A DNA stretch of 64,000 nt from Nocardia donostiensis (GTDB lineage: Bacteria > Actinomycetota > Actinomycetes > Mycobacteriales > Mycobacteriaceae), in NCBI RefSeq assembly GCF_002081715.1, contig NZ_MUKP01000008.1:1-64000 (forward strand), read 5' to 3'. Made by a program: the position numbers and the translations under genes. The notes below the pieces were generated by a model. The model searched no databases, had not been told where the DNA came from, and saw only the letters and a list, made by a program, of their open reading frames with translations. The stretch's first letter is position 1, and each line of letters opens with the position of its first letter. Positions 50,640-58,777 of the stretch are shown piece after piece.

Positions 50640-52004
50640 TCAGCTGTGTAACAAGAAATGCTCCATCACATTCGTACCGAACTCGAGCGCGTCCACCGGA
50701 ACCCGCTCGTCGACACCATGGAACAGGGCGGCGAAATCCAGCTCCGGCGGCAACCGCAGCGGCGCGAACCCGAAGCAGCGAATCCCCAACTTCGCGAACG
50801 CCTTCGCATCCGTACCACCGGACAGCATGTACGGCACCGTCCGACCGTCCGGATCATGCGCAAGCACCGCGTCGTTCATCGCATCCACCAGATGACCATC
50901 GAACGTGGTCTCATACGAATCCAGTTTGGTGATCCACTCCCGCTCCACATCCGGGCCGATGAGTTCGTCCACCTCCCGTTCGAACGCCGCCTGCCTGCCC
51001 GGCAGCACCCGGCAGTCCACCACTGCCTCCGCGGTCTGCGGAATCACATTCGCCTTGTAACCCGCATCGAGCATCGTCGGGTTGGCCGTATCGCGCAGGG
51101 TGGCGCCGATGATCCGGGAAATCGAGCCCAGCTTCGCCAAAGTGCCTTCGATATCGGGGCTGCCCGGATCGAACTCCAGACCCGTCTCCTGCGATACCGC
51201 CGCCAAGAACTCCGCCACCGAATCCGACAGCACCAGCGGGAACGTATGCGTACCGAGCCGCGACACCGCGCCCGCCAGGATCGTCACCGCATTGTCCTCG
51301 TGCAGGAACGATCCGTGCCCAGCCCGGGCCTTGGCCCGCAACCGCATCCAGCCCAGCCCCTTCTCGGCAGTCTCCACCAGATACAGCCTGCGCTCACCCC
51401 CATCCGGTCGCGGAACCGTCAGCGAAAAACCGCCCACCTCCCCCACCGCCTCGGTAACCCCCTCGAACAACTCCGGCCGATTGTCCACCAGCCAATGCGC
51501 CCCCCACTTACCGCCGTTCTCCTCATCGGCCAGAAACGCGAAAACCAGGTCCCGCGGCGGCACCGTCCCCTCGATCTTGAACTGACGGGCCACCGCCAAC
51601 ATCATCCCCACCATGTCCTTCATATCGACCGCGCCACGCCCCCACACGTAACCGTCGCGGACCGCCCCCGAGAACGGGTGCACACTCCAATCCTCGGCCT
51701 GCGCGGGCACCACATCCAGATGCCCGTGCACCAGCAACGCGCCGCGCGACGAATCAGCACCCGGCAACCGGGCGAAAACATTGCCCCGCCCCGGCGCGCC
51801 GGACTCCACATACTCGGTGGTGTACCCCGCGTCCTGTAGCTGCCGAGCAACCCACTCGGCACACTCACGTTCCCCCTTGGTGGTAGCCAGATCGCCGGTA
51901 TTGGATGTATCGAACCGGATCAATGTGCTGACCAGGTCCACTACCTCCGAGACCGCGCGGGAACGACCATTCGGATCGGATGCTGCACCAGTAGTTGCGG
52001 ACAC
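50640..52004 (-). CDS. M20/M25/M40 family metallopeptidase (DapE/ArgE-like)
   Basis: 454 residues from GTG 52004 with GAAAGGGG upstream. Zinc ligands and catalytic acids are clear: LLVHGHLDVVPA, VWGRGAVDMKDMVGM, FLADEENGGKWGAHWL and the C-terminal GGTDAKAFAKLGIRCFGFAPLRLPPELDFAALFHGVDERVP. It probably cleaves amide bonds of N-acyl amino acids or dipeptides. It is positional counterpart of Rv2141c. A dimerisation (lid) domain with AKARAGHGSFLHEDNAV is present. Confidence 0.92.
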   Translation of the reverse strand: MSATTGAASDPNGRSRAVSEVVDLVSTLIRFDTSNTGDLATTKGERECAEWVARQLQDAGYTTEYVESGAPGRGNVFARLPGADSSRGALLVHGHLDVVPAQAEDWSVHPFSGAVRDGYVWGRGAVDMKDMVGMMLAVARQFKIEGTVPPRDLVFAFLADEENGGKWGAHWLVDNRPELFEGVTEAVGEVGGFSLTVPRPDGGERRLYLVETAEKGLGWMRLRAKARAGHGSFLHEDNAVTILAGAVSRLGTHTFPLVLSDSVAEFLAAVSQETGLEFDPGSPDIEGTLAKLGSISRIIGATLRDTANPTMLDAGYKANVIPQTAEAVVDCRVLPGRQAAFEREVDELIGPDVEREWITKLDSYETTFDGHLVDAMNDAVLAHDPDGRTVPYMLSGGTDAKAFAKLGIRCFGFAPLRLPPELDFAALFHGVDERVPVDALEFGTNVMEHFLLHS

Positions 52005-52674
52005 GCCCCTTTCCTACCATCCTTTGCTGTCTTTGCCATTTTGGTGGGGGTTGAGGGTTTGTCGGGTGATGGGGTGTGATCTACATGGTTAGATGCGCAT
52101 ATCTACGTATCGACATGTAATTTCTACCGCACTTTCGCGGACACTTTCCTGCCCGGAGATCCCTCTCACTCAGGCCGGTTTCCCGTCCTTCTTCGGACTG
52201 TTCCGGCATACGGTCCGCTCCCCTGGTCCTGGTCCGGCCACCGCTTCACCCAGATGAGCGCCCCCTACCCCACCGGCCCGGCGCGCCCCGATACCTGGCC
52301 GATGTCGAGGGAACGCCGCGGCCACGAACAGCAGCTCAGCGTCGTACCGGGTACCCTGCTGCCTATCGTAGGCAGCCGCCCAGACGTAGACGCGGCGCAA
52401 GTGGCTCAGCAAGCGACCGAATGGTACGCGGAGGCCACTTACACGGCGGCCGAGGAAACGGCCGTGCCAGGACCACGAGACCGACCGAACCGGTCATACT
52501 TCGACAACACGGCGCGGAAGACCCGTCGTGTCGCTGTTCGTTCCGACGCCACGACCGTGAGCCATTCACTCCTGGAGGCAGCCCGTCGACCTCACCTTCG
52601 AGTGGCCCACCAACAACGGACCCGAGTACGTACCGGCGAAGCCCAACACTACAACGACTACCGGAAGGACCTCC
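52005..52674. other. 670-bp gap holding a decayed HD-domain gene
   Basis: No intact gene. A 16-bp near-palindrome TAGATGCGCATATCTA lies at 52090-52105, upstream of the peptidase. HD-domain debris is at 52170-52412. A plus-strand frame just before the oxidoreductase (DLTFEWPTNNGPEYVPAK) is protein-like but too short to assign. Confidence 0.4.
52170..52412 (-). pseudogene. HD-domain hydrolase fragment
   Basis: HLRRVYVWAAAYDRQQGTRYDAELLFVAAAF is the conserved start of a small HD-domain family (cyanamide-hydratase-like) that should continue with HD.G. Here a one-base shift separates AAAF from LDIGQVSGRAGP in the next frame, and the catalytic HD pair is not present in either frame. The rest of the gene is absent. 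Confidence 0.5.
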
Positions 52675-53595
52675 GTGCGAGCCATCACAGTCCGGAATCG
52701 CGAAGCTGGCATCGGCGGGTTGACCCTGACCGATCTCCCCTACCCCCACGCCGCAGAGAACGATGTCATCGTGCAAGTCCGCGCCGCCGGCTTCACCCGC
52801 GGCGAGCTGGACTGGCCAGGGACGTGGACCGACCGTGCCGGCCGCGACCGCACCCCGAGCGTCCCCGGTCACGAACTATCAGGCGTAGTCGTCGAACTCG
52901 GCCACGGCACCACTGGTCTCACGGTGGGCCAGCGCGTCTTCGGACCGACCGACTGGGCCCGCAACGGTTCGCTTGCGGAGTACACCGCCGTGGAAGCCCG
53001 CAACCTGGCACCTCTCCCCGCCGACGTCGATCACGTCGTCGCAGCCGCGCTACCGATCTCGGGCCTGACAGCTTGGCAGGCCCTGTTCGACCACGCTCAC
53101 CTGAAAACTGGCCAAACCGTACTCATCCACGGAGTCGGGGGTGCCGTCGGCTCCATCGCCGCCCAGCTGGCCCATGAGGCAGGGGCCCGCATCGTCGGCA
53201 CCGGCCGAGCCTCCGACCAGGCCGCGGCCGGCGATCTCGGTGTTCACAAGTTCGTCGACCTGGACAGCGAACTCCTGGAGGACGTCGGCGAGGTCGACGT
53301 AGTACTCGATATGATCGGCGGCGACATCCGCGACCGCTCCACAGCGCTACTACGTCCCGGCGGGACTCTCGTCACCATCGCCGGTCCACCCACCACCCTC
53401 CCTCACGACGGCCGAGCCATCTTCTTCGTCGTTGAACCCAACCGCGAACAACTGGCCCAACTGGCCACCCGCCTCCACGACGGCCGGCTCATCCCCCTCG
53501 TAGACACTGTCTGCTCCCTGGCCGACGCCCCCGCGGCCTTCAGCCCCGAGAGACATACCCGCGGCAGAACGATCATCGAGGTGAGCACGGACTGA
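52675..53595 (+). CDS. NADP-dependent quinone-oxidoreductase-like (zinc-free MDR family)
   Basis: 306 residues from GTG 52675, with GGAAGGAC upstream. It follows the medium-chain dehydrogenase pattern: VIVQVRAAGFTRGELDWPG, PSVPGHELSGVVVELG, GQRVFG and GQTVLIHGVGGAVGSIAAQLAHEAGARIVGTG, the dinucleotide site with GGVGxxG. No structural zinc cysteines are seen, as in quinone oxidoreductases. Typical activity is reduction of quinones or enones; the substrate is unknown. Confidence 0.9.
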   Translation: MRAITVRNREAGIGGLTLTDLPYPHAAENDVIVQVRAAGFTRGELDWPGTWTDRAGRDRTPSVPGHELSGVVVELGHGTTGLTVGQRVFGPTDWARNGSLAEYTAVEARNLAPLPADVDHVVAAALPISGLTAWQALFDHAHLKTGQTVLIHGVGGAVGSIAAQLAHEAGARIVGTGRASDQAAAGDLGVHKFVDLDSELLEDVGEVDVVLDMIGGDIRDRSTALLRPGGTLVTIAGPPTTLPHDGRAIFFVVEPNREQLAQLATRLHDGRLIPLVDTVCSLADAPAAFSPERHTRGRTIIEVSTD

Positions 53596-53790
53596 CGCTC
53601 GCCGGTCCCGGACAACTTCCTCGCCAAGCGGATATGGCGTAGCCGCTGGTTGCCGCTATTCGGCGCGGCGGCCGGACTCGGCCGGGCTTCGGTTGACGGA
53701 TGGGCCGAAGGCGTCGACAGTGGCGACGTGGTGGAAAACGCTCAGGGACGCTGGGCAATTCGGGTAGGGCATGGCCGCTTCGGCACGCGT

Positions 53791-54249
53791 GTGCCGGGGG
53801 TGTTCGGGGTGATCGGCGGGCTGGTCGCCACCGCGGCGATTGCCATGGGATGCGGCGGCGAGATTTCGCAACGAGATCGCGAATGCGAGCTGTTGCGGAC
53901 GGTGACGGTCGCGGGGTTCACGCGGCAATCGGTGGATACCGTGCCAGGCGATGGCGCCCACTGCCCTCGGGAGTTCTATTTCGGGCCGGCTTTCGGTGAT
54001 GTTCGTGAGGTCGTGAACGCACCGGGGTTGGATCCGACATCCAATACCCGACCGCCCTACCCGTCCCACGCGGGTTCGACATCGATAGTGTTGGGCTTCG
54101 AACAGACCCGATGCCACCTCGATGCTAGGTGGTACGGGCGGACGGCGGTATTGGATCCATGGCTGGGATTGACCGATGAGCAGCGTCTGGCGATCAGGGG
54201 CGGCACGTCGGTCGTGATAGGTGTCTCGGTGAGTTGTTATAGCGGCTGA
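53791..54249 (+). CDS. Putative exported lipoprotein, unknown function
   Basis: Starts VPGVFGVIGGLVATAAIAMGC, a short signal peptide with a lipobox-like AMGC when read from GTG 53791 (the frame is open from 53650, so the start is uncertain). The mature part of about 130 residues has four cysteines (ECELL, HCPRE, TRCHL, VSCYS) that could form disulfides. The C-terminus ends in a hydrophobic strand VVIGVSVSCYSG. It resembles small mycobacterial/nocardial DUF lipoproteins. The function is unknown. Confidence 0.5.
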   Translation: MPGVFGVIGGLVATAAIAMGCGGEISQRDRECELLRTVTVAGFTRQSVDTVPGDGAHCPREFYFGPAFGDVREVVNAPGLDPTSNTRPPYPSHAGSTSIVLGFEQTRCHLDARWYGRTAVLDPWLGLTDEQRLAIRGGTSVVIGVSVSCYSG

Positions 54250-54483
54250 CGGATTTCGACGCTCCATGGTTGTCGCGGTAGCGCCGGTGGTGACCGGCGT
54301 CGGGTGACGGTCGGTGGCGCAGGAGCTACCGACCTCGACTGGGGACGTTGTTTTCCGCGCGATTACTACCGGTACCCCTGTATGAACCGATCGCGGCGAC
54401 AGCGGCTGAGCGTCCAGGAATATCGATTTCCCTGCGTTCGGATCGACGCGATCCAGATGTCGCCGTGGAATCTGTCCGATCAG

Positions 54484-54879
54484 TCAGGGAGTCTGTTGGC
54501 TCGGCTCGGTCGAAGACTTCGAATCGTAAGTAATTCTGGCATTGGTGATTTCCTCACGGTGTTGGCGGGTCCAGGACACCAGGGGTTCGATGATGGTGAG
54601 CAGACTGCGGCCGAGCGGGGTCAGGTCGTAATCGACGCGGGGAGGTACCACCGGGTGCACCTTGCGTATCAGGAGGCCGTCGCGTTCGAGGTGGCGCAGT
54701 GTCAGAGTGAGCATGCGCTGGCTGATGCCCTCGATCGCACGGTGGAGTTCGCTGAAACGCTGTTGCCCTTCACCTAGCATCTCCACGACCAGCAGCGACC
54801 ACTTGTCGGCAAGGCGGTCGAGCAGATCCCGGATCTCGCATGAGGCGGTGTCACACACATTGGTGTGCGTGACCGACAT
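54484..54879 (-). CDS. HxlR-family transcriptional regulator
   Basis: 131 residues from ATG 54879 (AGAAGG upstream). The winged helix is complete: CEIRDLLDRLADKWSLLVVEMLGEGQQRFSELHRAIEGISQRMLTLTLRHLERDGLLIRKVHPVVPPRVDYDLTPLG. One cysteine of the CxxR-type N-terminus (ASCEIR) is positioned as in the redox- or quinone-sensing HxlR members. It is divergent from the LLM gene, which it probably controls. Confidence 0.9.
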   Translation of the reverse strand: MSVTHTNVCDTASCEIRDLLDRLADKWSLLVVEMLGEGQQRFSELHRAIEGISQRMLTLTLRHLERDGLLIRKVHPVVPPRVDYDLTPLGRSLLTIIEPLVSWTRQHREEITNARITYDSKSSTEPSQQTP

Positions 54880-54924
54880 TGAAGTGCCTTCTTCCATCGC
54901 CGCTCAGGATGCCGCATGATCGCC

Positions 54925-54949
54925 GTGGTTACAAGAAGTTACTGACCAC
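54925..54949. promoter_or_regulatory. Imperfect palindrome between HxlR and the LLM gene
   Basis: GTGGT at one end and ACCAC at the other flank GTTAC..GTTAC repeats, in the 80-bp space between two divergent starts. Spacing and location fit an HxlR operator. Confidence 0.4.
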
Positions 54950-54962
54950 ACGGGAGATAACC

Positions 54963-55883
54963 ATGGTCGATCTCGACATCGGAGTCCTACTGCCCACCAT
55001 GTCCACTCGTGACGGATCCCTCGGAGATGTCGGCGCGGCCGCCCGCCACGCCGAAGATCTGGGATTCGAGTCGGTGTGGGTGGCCGACCAGCTCATCGCA
55101 GGAACAGGTGTACCCGTGCTGGAGAGTCTGACCTCGCTGGCCGCAGCCGCCGCGGTGACCGATCGGATTCAGCTCGGTCTGGGTGTTCTCGTTCTGCCGC
55201 TGCGCCCGGTCGCGTGGATAGCCAAACAGGTTGCCTCGCTTCAGCACATCTCCGGTGACCGTCTCCTGCTCGGGGTCGGAGTCGGCGGCGCCCGTCACGA
55301 CCGCTCCTGGGCTGCAGCAGGTGTGCCTGCGCGCGAACGTGGCAGAAAAACCGACGAAGCGCTGCGTCTGCTGCCGGACCTGATCTCGGGCAGGCCCACA
55401 CACCTGGGCAACGGCGCCCCTGCCCACAGTCCGGTCCAGCTCAGCCCACCGGCCACGGTGCCACCGATCATTGTTGGCGGAATGTCCGATGCCGCCGTCC
55501 GGCGGGCCGCTGCCCACGATGGATGGTTCGTACTCGGAGCATCCGATGACATCCCTGCGCACCAAGCTCGCCTGGGAGTACTGGCCGCAGCCAACGGTCG
55601 CACCACACCACCCATCACGGCCAACGCCATGGTGGGCCTGCACGGCGACCCCTCACTTCCCGACCACACAGCGATCCTCCAGTCACTGTCGGACCCGGAC
55701 GGCATGTTCGGAATCCCGGTCGAGCACGCGGAAAGCAGCCTCGTCCGCGGCGAACCAGGCTTCGTGGCCGAACACCTGAACATATTCGCTACTCATGGCG
55801 CTGATCGGGTAGTGGTTACCTTTGTCGCCGGCGACTGGTTCCGCCAGGCCGAACTTCTCGCTCAGGCTTGTCAGCGACTGTGA
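54963..55883 (+). CDS. LLM-class flavin-dependent oxidoreductase
   Basis: 306 residues from ATG 54963 (GGGAGAT upstream). It has a TIM-barrel luciferase-like pattern: DIGVLLPTMSTRDGSLGDVGAAARHAEDLGFESVWVADQLI, LGLGVLVLPLRPVAWIAKQVASLQHISGDRLLLGVGVGGA and PIIVGGMSDAAVRRAAAHDGWF. Uses FMN or F420, which cannot be told from sequence alone. Its expression is probably governed by the divergent HxlR protein. Confidence 0.9.
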   Translation: MVDLDIGVLLPTMSTRDGSLGDVGAAARHAEDLGFESVWVADQLIAGTGVPVLESLTSLAAAAAVTDRIQLGLGVLVLPLRPVAWIAKQVASLQHISGDRLLLGVGVGGARHDRSWAAAGVPARERGRKTDEALRLLPDLISGRPTHLGNGAPAHSPVQLSPPATVPPIIVGGMSDAAVRRAAAHDGWFVLGASDDIPAHQARLGVLAAANGRTTPPITANAMVGLHGDPSLPDHTAILQSLSDPDGMFGIPVEHAESSLVRGEPGFVAEHLNIFATHGADRVVVTFVAGDWFRQAELLAQACQRL

Positions 55884-56088
55884 CCCAGCGGGGCGGCGTG
55901 GATGGCTCGGCGTTGAAAGCCTCGGCGGCACCCGCATCGCGAACCGGCCGCTCACGACAACGCGGCGCCTCTCCTCCTCCGCCGGACCGTTCCGCTGCGG
56001 AACCTATCGCCGTGATCGGTTTGAGCTGCCGTTTCGGCGGTGGGCGGACTCGTCGGGTGCGTTGTGGCAGCTGCTGCTGAGCTCCTAG
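55880..56088 (+). pseudogene. Type I polyketide synthase stub (start of a ketosynthase)
   Basis: A frame that could start at GTG 55880, overlapping the LLM stop, reads through a variable leader to EPIAVIGLSCRF, the start of every modular ketosynthase. The expected continuation, WADSSGALWQLLLS, is present but in the next frame, and a stop follows at once. Only about 30 residues of KS remain, so this is a scar of a former PKS gene. Confidence 0.6.
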
Positions 56089-56164
56089 CTCCCACGGACA
56101 AGCTCTCGCTCCGAACGTAGCGCGATCTTCGCGGCTGGGTTGTTCGGACGTCTCGTCACAGTCC

Positions 56165-56509
56165 TCACGCTGGGCGTTGGTGCAGCGGGTGCAGGCTTGC
56201 CAGCGCCGCCGTGAGCGCGCGGCGCGCGTCGGCGCGGCTGATCGGCGCGTCATCATCGTCGAGTGCGGCCAGTTCGATCGCCAACCAGTCCCGGATGAGG
56301 TCCGACATCGATACCCCGCGGGCGTCGGCTTCCTGCCGAATCCGCTGATCCATCTCGAACGGGATGCGGACCGTACGCAGCACCGTCACCGGGGCCTGCG
56401 GACCGGGCAACTCCGGTACGGGCGCGTCGTCGTCGAAGGTCAGACTGTTCAGGAACGCCTCAGCGGCCTCGGCGGTCTGCGGGTAGCCCTCGTTCGGGTC
56501 GTTGTTCAT
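56165..56509 (-). CDS. RHH (CopG-like) antitoxin
   Basis: 114 residues. The C-terminal half has TVRIPFEMDQRIRQEADARGVSMSDLIRDWLAIELAAL, a ribbon-helix-helix domain; the N-terminal half is acidic and probably disordered, suited to toxin binding. The start overlaps the toxin stop by four bases (ATGA), with the toxin gene first, as in BrnT/BrnA-type pairs. Confidence 0.75.
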   Translation of the reverse strand: MNNDPNEGYPQTAEAAEAFLNSLTFDDDAPVPELPGPQAPVTVLRTVRIPFEMDQRIRQEADARGVSMSDLIRDWLAIELAALDDDDAPISRADARRALTAALASLHPLHQRPA

Positions 56510-56793
56510 CGCCGTTCACCTTCCCACTTCACGAACTGCGCCAGAAGCTCACCGGTCACCGGCAGGACGCCGATGACCTGCTGGTCCCATCGCGAGACCG
56601 GTCGAACCACCACCGCCAACGGCTGGCCCGAACCGGTGCGGCCGATGACCATCAGGGCAGGAAGACCACCCTTGCCCCGCACCGGACGCGGCCAGCGCCG
56701 ACCAGGTCCGGTGAGCACGTGCATCACCTCATGCGGTTCGACCCCGAGCTCAGCAAGTGCCTCCAAGGCCCATGCGGGCCACTCATATCCCAC
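56506..56793 (-). CDS. Putative toxin of a type II toxin-antitoxin pair
   Basis: 95 residues from GTG 56793. The sequence EWPAWALEALAELGVEPHEVMHVLTGPGRRWPRP...GGLPALMVIGRTGSGQPLAVVVRPVSRWDQQVIGVLPV follows the small beta-alpha layout of BrnT/RelE-superfamily RNases. It is not a confident family match, but the coupled RHH gene supports a toxin role. By analogy it would cut RNA. Confidence 0.6.
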   Translation of the reverse strand: MGYEWPAWALEALAELGVEPHEVMHVLTGPGRRWPRPVRGKGGLPALMVIGRTGSGQPLAVVVRPVSRWDQQVIGVLPVTGELLAQFVKWEGERR

Positions 56794-56809
56794 CTAAGCA
56801 TAATACGAT

Positions 56810-56823
56810 CGTAAAACGCCTGA
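56810..56823 (-). promoter_or_regulatory. Promoter -10 and TACGATCGTA palindrome of the TA operon
   Basis: On the minus strand TATTAT (complement of 56810-56815) lies about 17-22 bp before the toxin start and is merged with a perfect 10-bp palindrome TACGATCGTA (56814-56823). This is the usual layout for antitoxin autorepression. Confidence 0.55.
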
Positions 56824-56994
56824 TGAGAGTTCGACTCCGCGTACTCGAATCCCCGGTACACGTGTCGGAGCGCTTGTCCCGAAGAGAGGTTCGGGGCCGG
56901 GGAAGAGTCTCGTCCGGTCTGCGGTTCACGCAGCGATACCGAACAGAGTCGCTCCCACAGGTACGGCAACAACGCTCTACGATGCTCTGCACGT

Positions 56995-57087
56995 TTACGG
57001 ATCGCGCAGGTCGGTGACACCGAACTCGGCGGCGAGCCGGTCAACGGGGTATCGACGCTTGCCGCGTTCATCGAGTTCGTCGTATAA
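56995..57087 (-). pseudogene. Resolvase/recombinase C-terminal remnant
   Basis: LYDELDERGKRRYPVDRLAAEFGVT followed by a stop matches the C-terminal helix-turn-helix of Tn3-type resolvases. An in-frame TAG stands just upstream, so this is a scar. No other gene is present between the TA pair and the monooxygenase operator (about 430 bp). Confidence 0.5.
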
Positions 57088-57223
57088 CTATCGGGCCACC
57101 AGCAGCGCCTACCCACCCCAGGCGAGGCAAGCCTGCCGGATGCCTTTGTCGGCTACCGAACCGCCCGCACGGCTCCCTCGACGGAGACGGGTGCCCTGCA
57201 ACGATTGACGGGCAAACCCAGGG

Positions 57224-57261
57224 CCAATTAGCATACAGATACGTATTCGTATGCTAATTGG
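57224..57261. promoter_or_regulatory. 38-bp operator palindrome upstream of the monooxygenase
   Basis: Arms CCAATTAGCATAC (57224-57236) and GTATGCTAATTGG (57249-57261) pair perfectly; in the 12-bp centre ATACGTAT is also symmetric, so 34 of 38 positions are symmetric. It ends 7 bp before the preferred ATG. It fits a TetR-family operator bound by the regulator encoded downstream. Confidence 0.8.
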
Positions 57262-57268
57262 AGTCAGG

Positions 57269-58777
57269 ATGGGACACGCAGAAGTAGTAGTGGTGGGGGC
57301 CGGTCCGTCGGGGCTGACGCTGGCGGTCGGGTTGGCCGCACAGGGAGTGGCGGTTCGTGTGGTCGACACATCGAGCGGCCCGGCAGCGACATCGCGGGCG
57401 AACATCCTGCATGCGCGTGGCGTCGAGGTTTTGCAGCGGCTGGGAGCGATGGGCGACCTACGAGAACGGTCGTTGGCTCCGGTCGGTATGCGGATGTATG
57501 TGCAGTCACGTCCCATCGCGACAATGCGGTTCGCCCCAGACGACCGAGAGTCGGTGCAGGCGCTTTTCGTGTCGCAGGCTCGGATCGAGGAACAGTTGCG
57601 GCACCGGCTCACCGAGCTGGGCGTGGAAATCGAATGGGGCCGGACGGTCACCACCGCAGCCCAGGAGGCCGATGGCGTGACGGTGGAATTCGCGGACGGG
57701 ACACGGTTGCGAACGGATTGGCTGGTCGGTTGCGACGGAGCGCACAGCGTGGTGCGCGACGCCGCCGGAATCGAGTTCCCTGGTGTCTCGGTGGTGGAGC
57801 AGTTCCTGCTCGCCGATGTGGACGCGGACTGGGACCGCGACCGCACCACCTCAGCAGGCTTCTACCACCGCAGCGGTCTGTTATTGGCGATTCCCATGCA
57901 CGGCAACAACGATCGCGGCGACCGATGGCGGCTCATGGCAGACGTCCCGGCTGTTGATCGGCATCTTTCGGCCGCGGAAATCGTCGCTCGTTTCGAGGAG
58001 TTGCTGCGCGAGCGAGCCGGCGAGACCGGAGTGCGTATCCGAAAAGCAGTGTGGACCTCGGGGTTCCGTATCCACCGCAGACTCGCCGCAGACTACCGAT
58101 CCGGTCGCATCCTGTTGGCCGGCGACGCTGCCCACATCCACAGCCCGATCGGCGGGCAGGGTATGAATACCGGAATCGGTGATGCCGAGAACCTGGCGTG
58201 GAAACTGGCCCTGGTCGTCGGCGGGCGCGCGCACGCGAAGTTGCTCGACACCTACACCGCCGAGCGGCGTCCACTGGCCACCGACGTGCTCCGCACCACA
58301 ACCGCCAACACGAAAATCCTGGTCGGCGACGGGATTTTGGCGCGTTTCGTGCGGGATCGGATCTTCATCCCGCTGCTCGATTCCCCGAAGGTGCGGCAGA
58401 AAGCGACGCGTACCGCGTCCCAGCTGTGGGTCACATACCGGAAAGGTCCACTCGGCAACCGCCGAGGCCCCGCACCCCGGCCCGGGGACCGCATACCCGA
58501 CCGCGAATGTGCGCGCCTCGACGGAAGCTCGACCCGCTTATACAGCGAACTGCAACCCGCATGGGTCGTCCTCGCTCACCCCGACACGTCCACTGCTGCG
58601 TTGGCGAGCGTAGCCGCGAAACATCTCGGCTCGACCGTCGTCACGTTGACCGATCCGGCAGCTCCACACGCCGCGTCGCTGATCCGTCCCGACGGGCACC
58701 TCGCCTGGCACGGCCACGACCCCGCCGAGCTGCACAAGTGGTTCACCGGCACGCTCTGCTCCAGGATGAGTGCATGA
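57269..58777 (+). CDS. FAD-dependent aromatic monooxygenase (PheA/TetX-like)
   Basis: 502 residues from ATG 57269, chosen for GGAG at six bases (ATG 57251 lies inside the operator). FAD motifs: VVVVGAGPSGLTLAVGLAAQG, LVGCDGAHSVVR (DG) and GRILLAGDAAHIHSPIGGQGMNTGIGDAENLAWKLA (GD). A C-terminal thioredoxin-like part (about 400-500) is typical of phenol-hydroxylase-type and polyketide-modifying members. Probably hydroxylates an aromatic compound or antibiotic. Overlaps the TetR start (ATGA). Confidence 0.92.
   Translation: MGHAEVVVVGAGPSGLTLAVGLAAQGVAVRVVDTSSGPAATSRANILHARGVEVLQRLGAMGDLRERSLAPVGMRMYVQSRPIATMRFAPDDRESVQALFVSQARIEEQLRHRLTELGVEIEWGRTVTTAAQEADGVTVEFADGTRLRTDWLVGCDGAHSVVRDAAGIEFPGVSVVEQFLLADVDADWDRDRTTSAGFYHRSGLLLAIPMHGNNDRGDRWRLMADVPAVDRHLSAAEIVARFEELLRERAGETGVRIRKAVWTSGFRIHRRLAADYRSGRILLAGDAAHIHSPIGGQGMNTGIGDAENLAWKLALVVGGRAHAKLLDTYTAERRPLATDVLRTTTANTKILVGDGILARFVRDRIFIPLLDSPKVRQKATRTASQLWVTYRKGPLGNRRGPAPRPGDRIPDRECARLDGSSTRLYSELQPAWVVLAHPDTSTAALASVAAKHLGSTVVTLTDPAAPHAASLIRPDGHLAWHGHDPAELHKWFTGTLCSRMSA

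Noticed and set aside
52090..52105. TAGATGCGCATATCTA near-palindrome
   Set aside because: Two mismatched pairs in eight and no regulator next to it; not strong enough to call as an operator.
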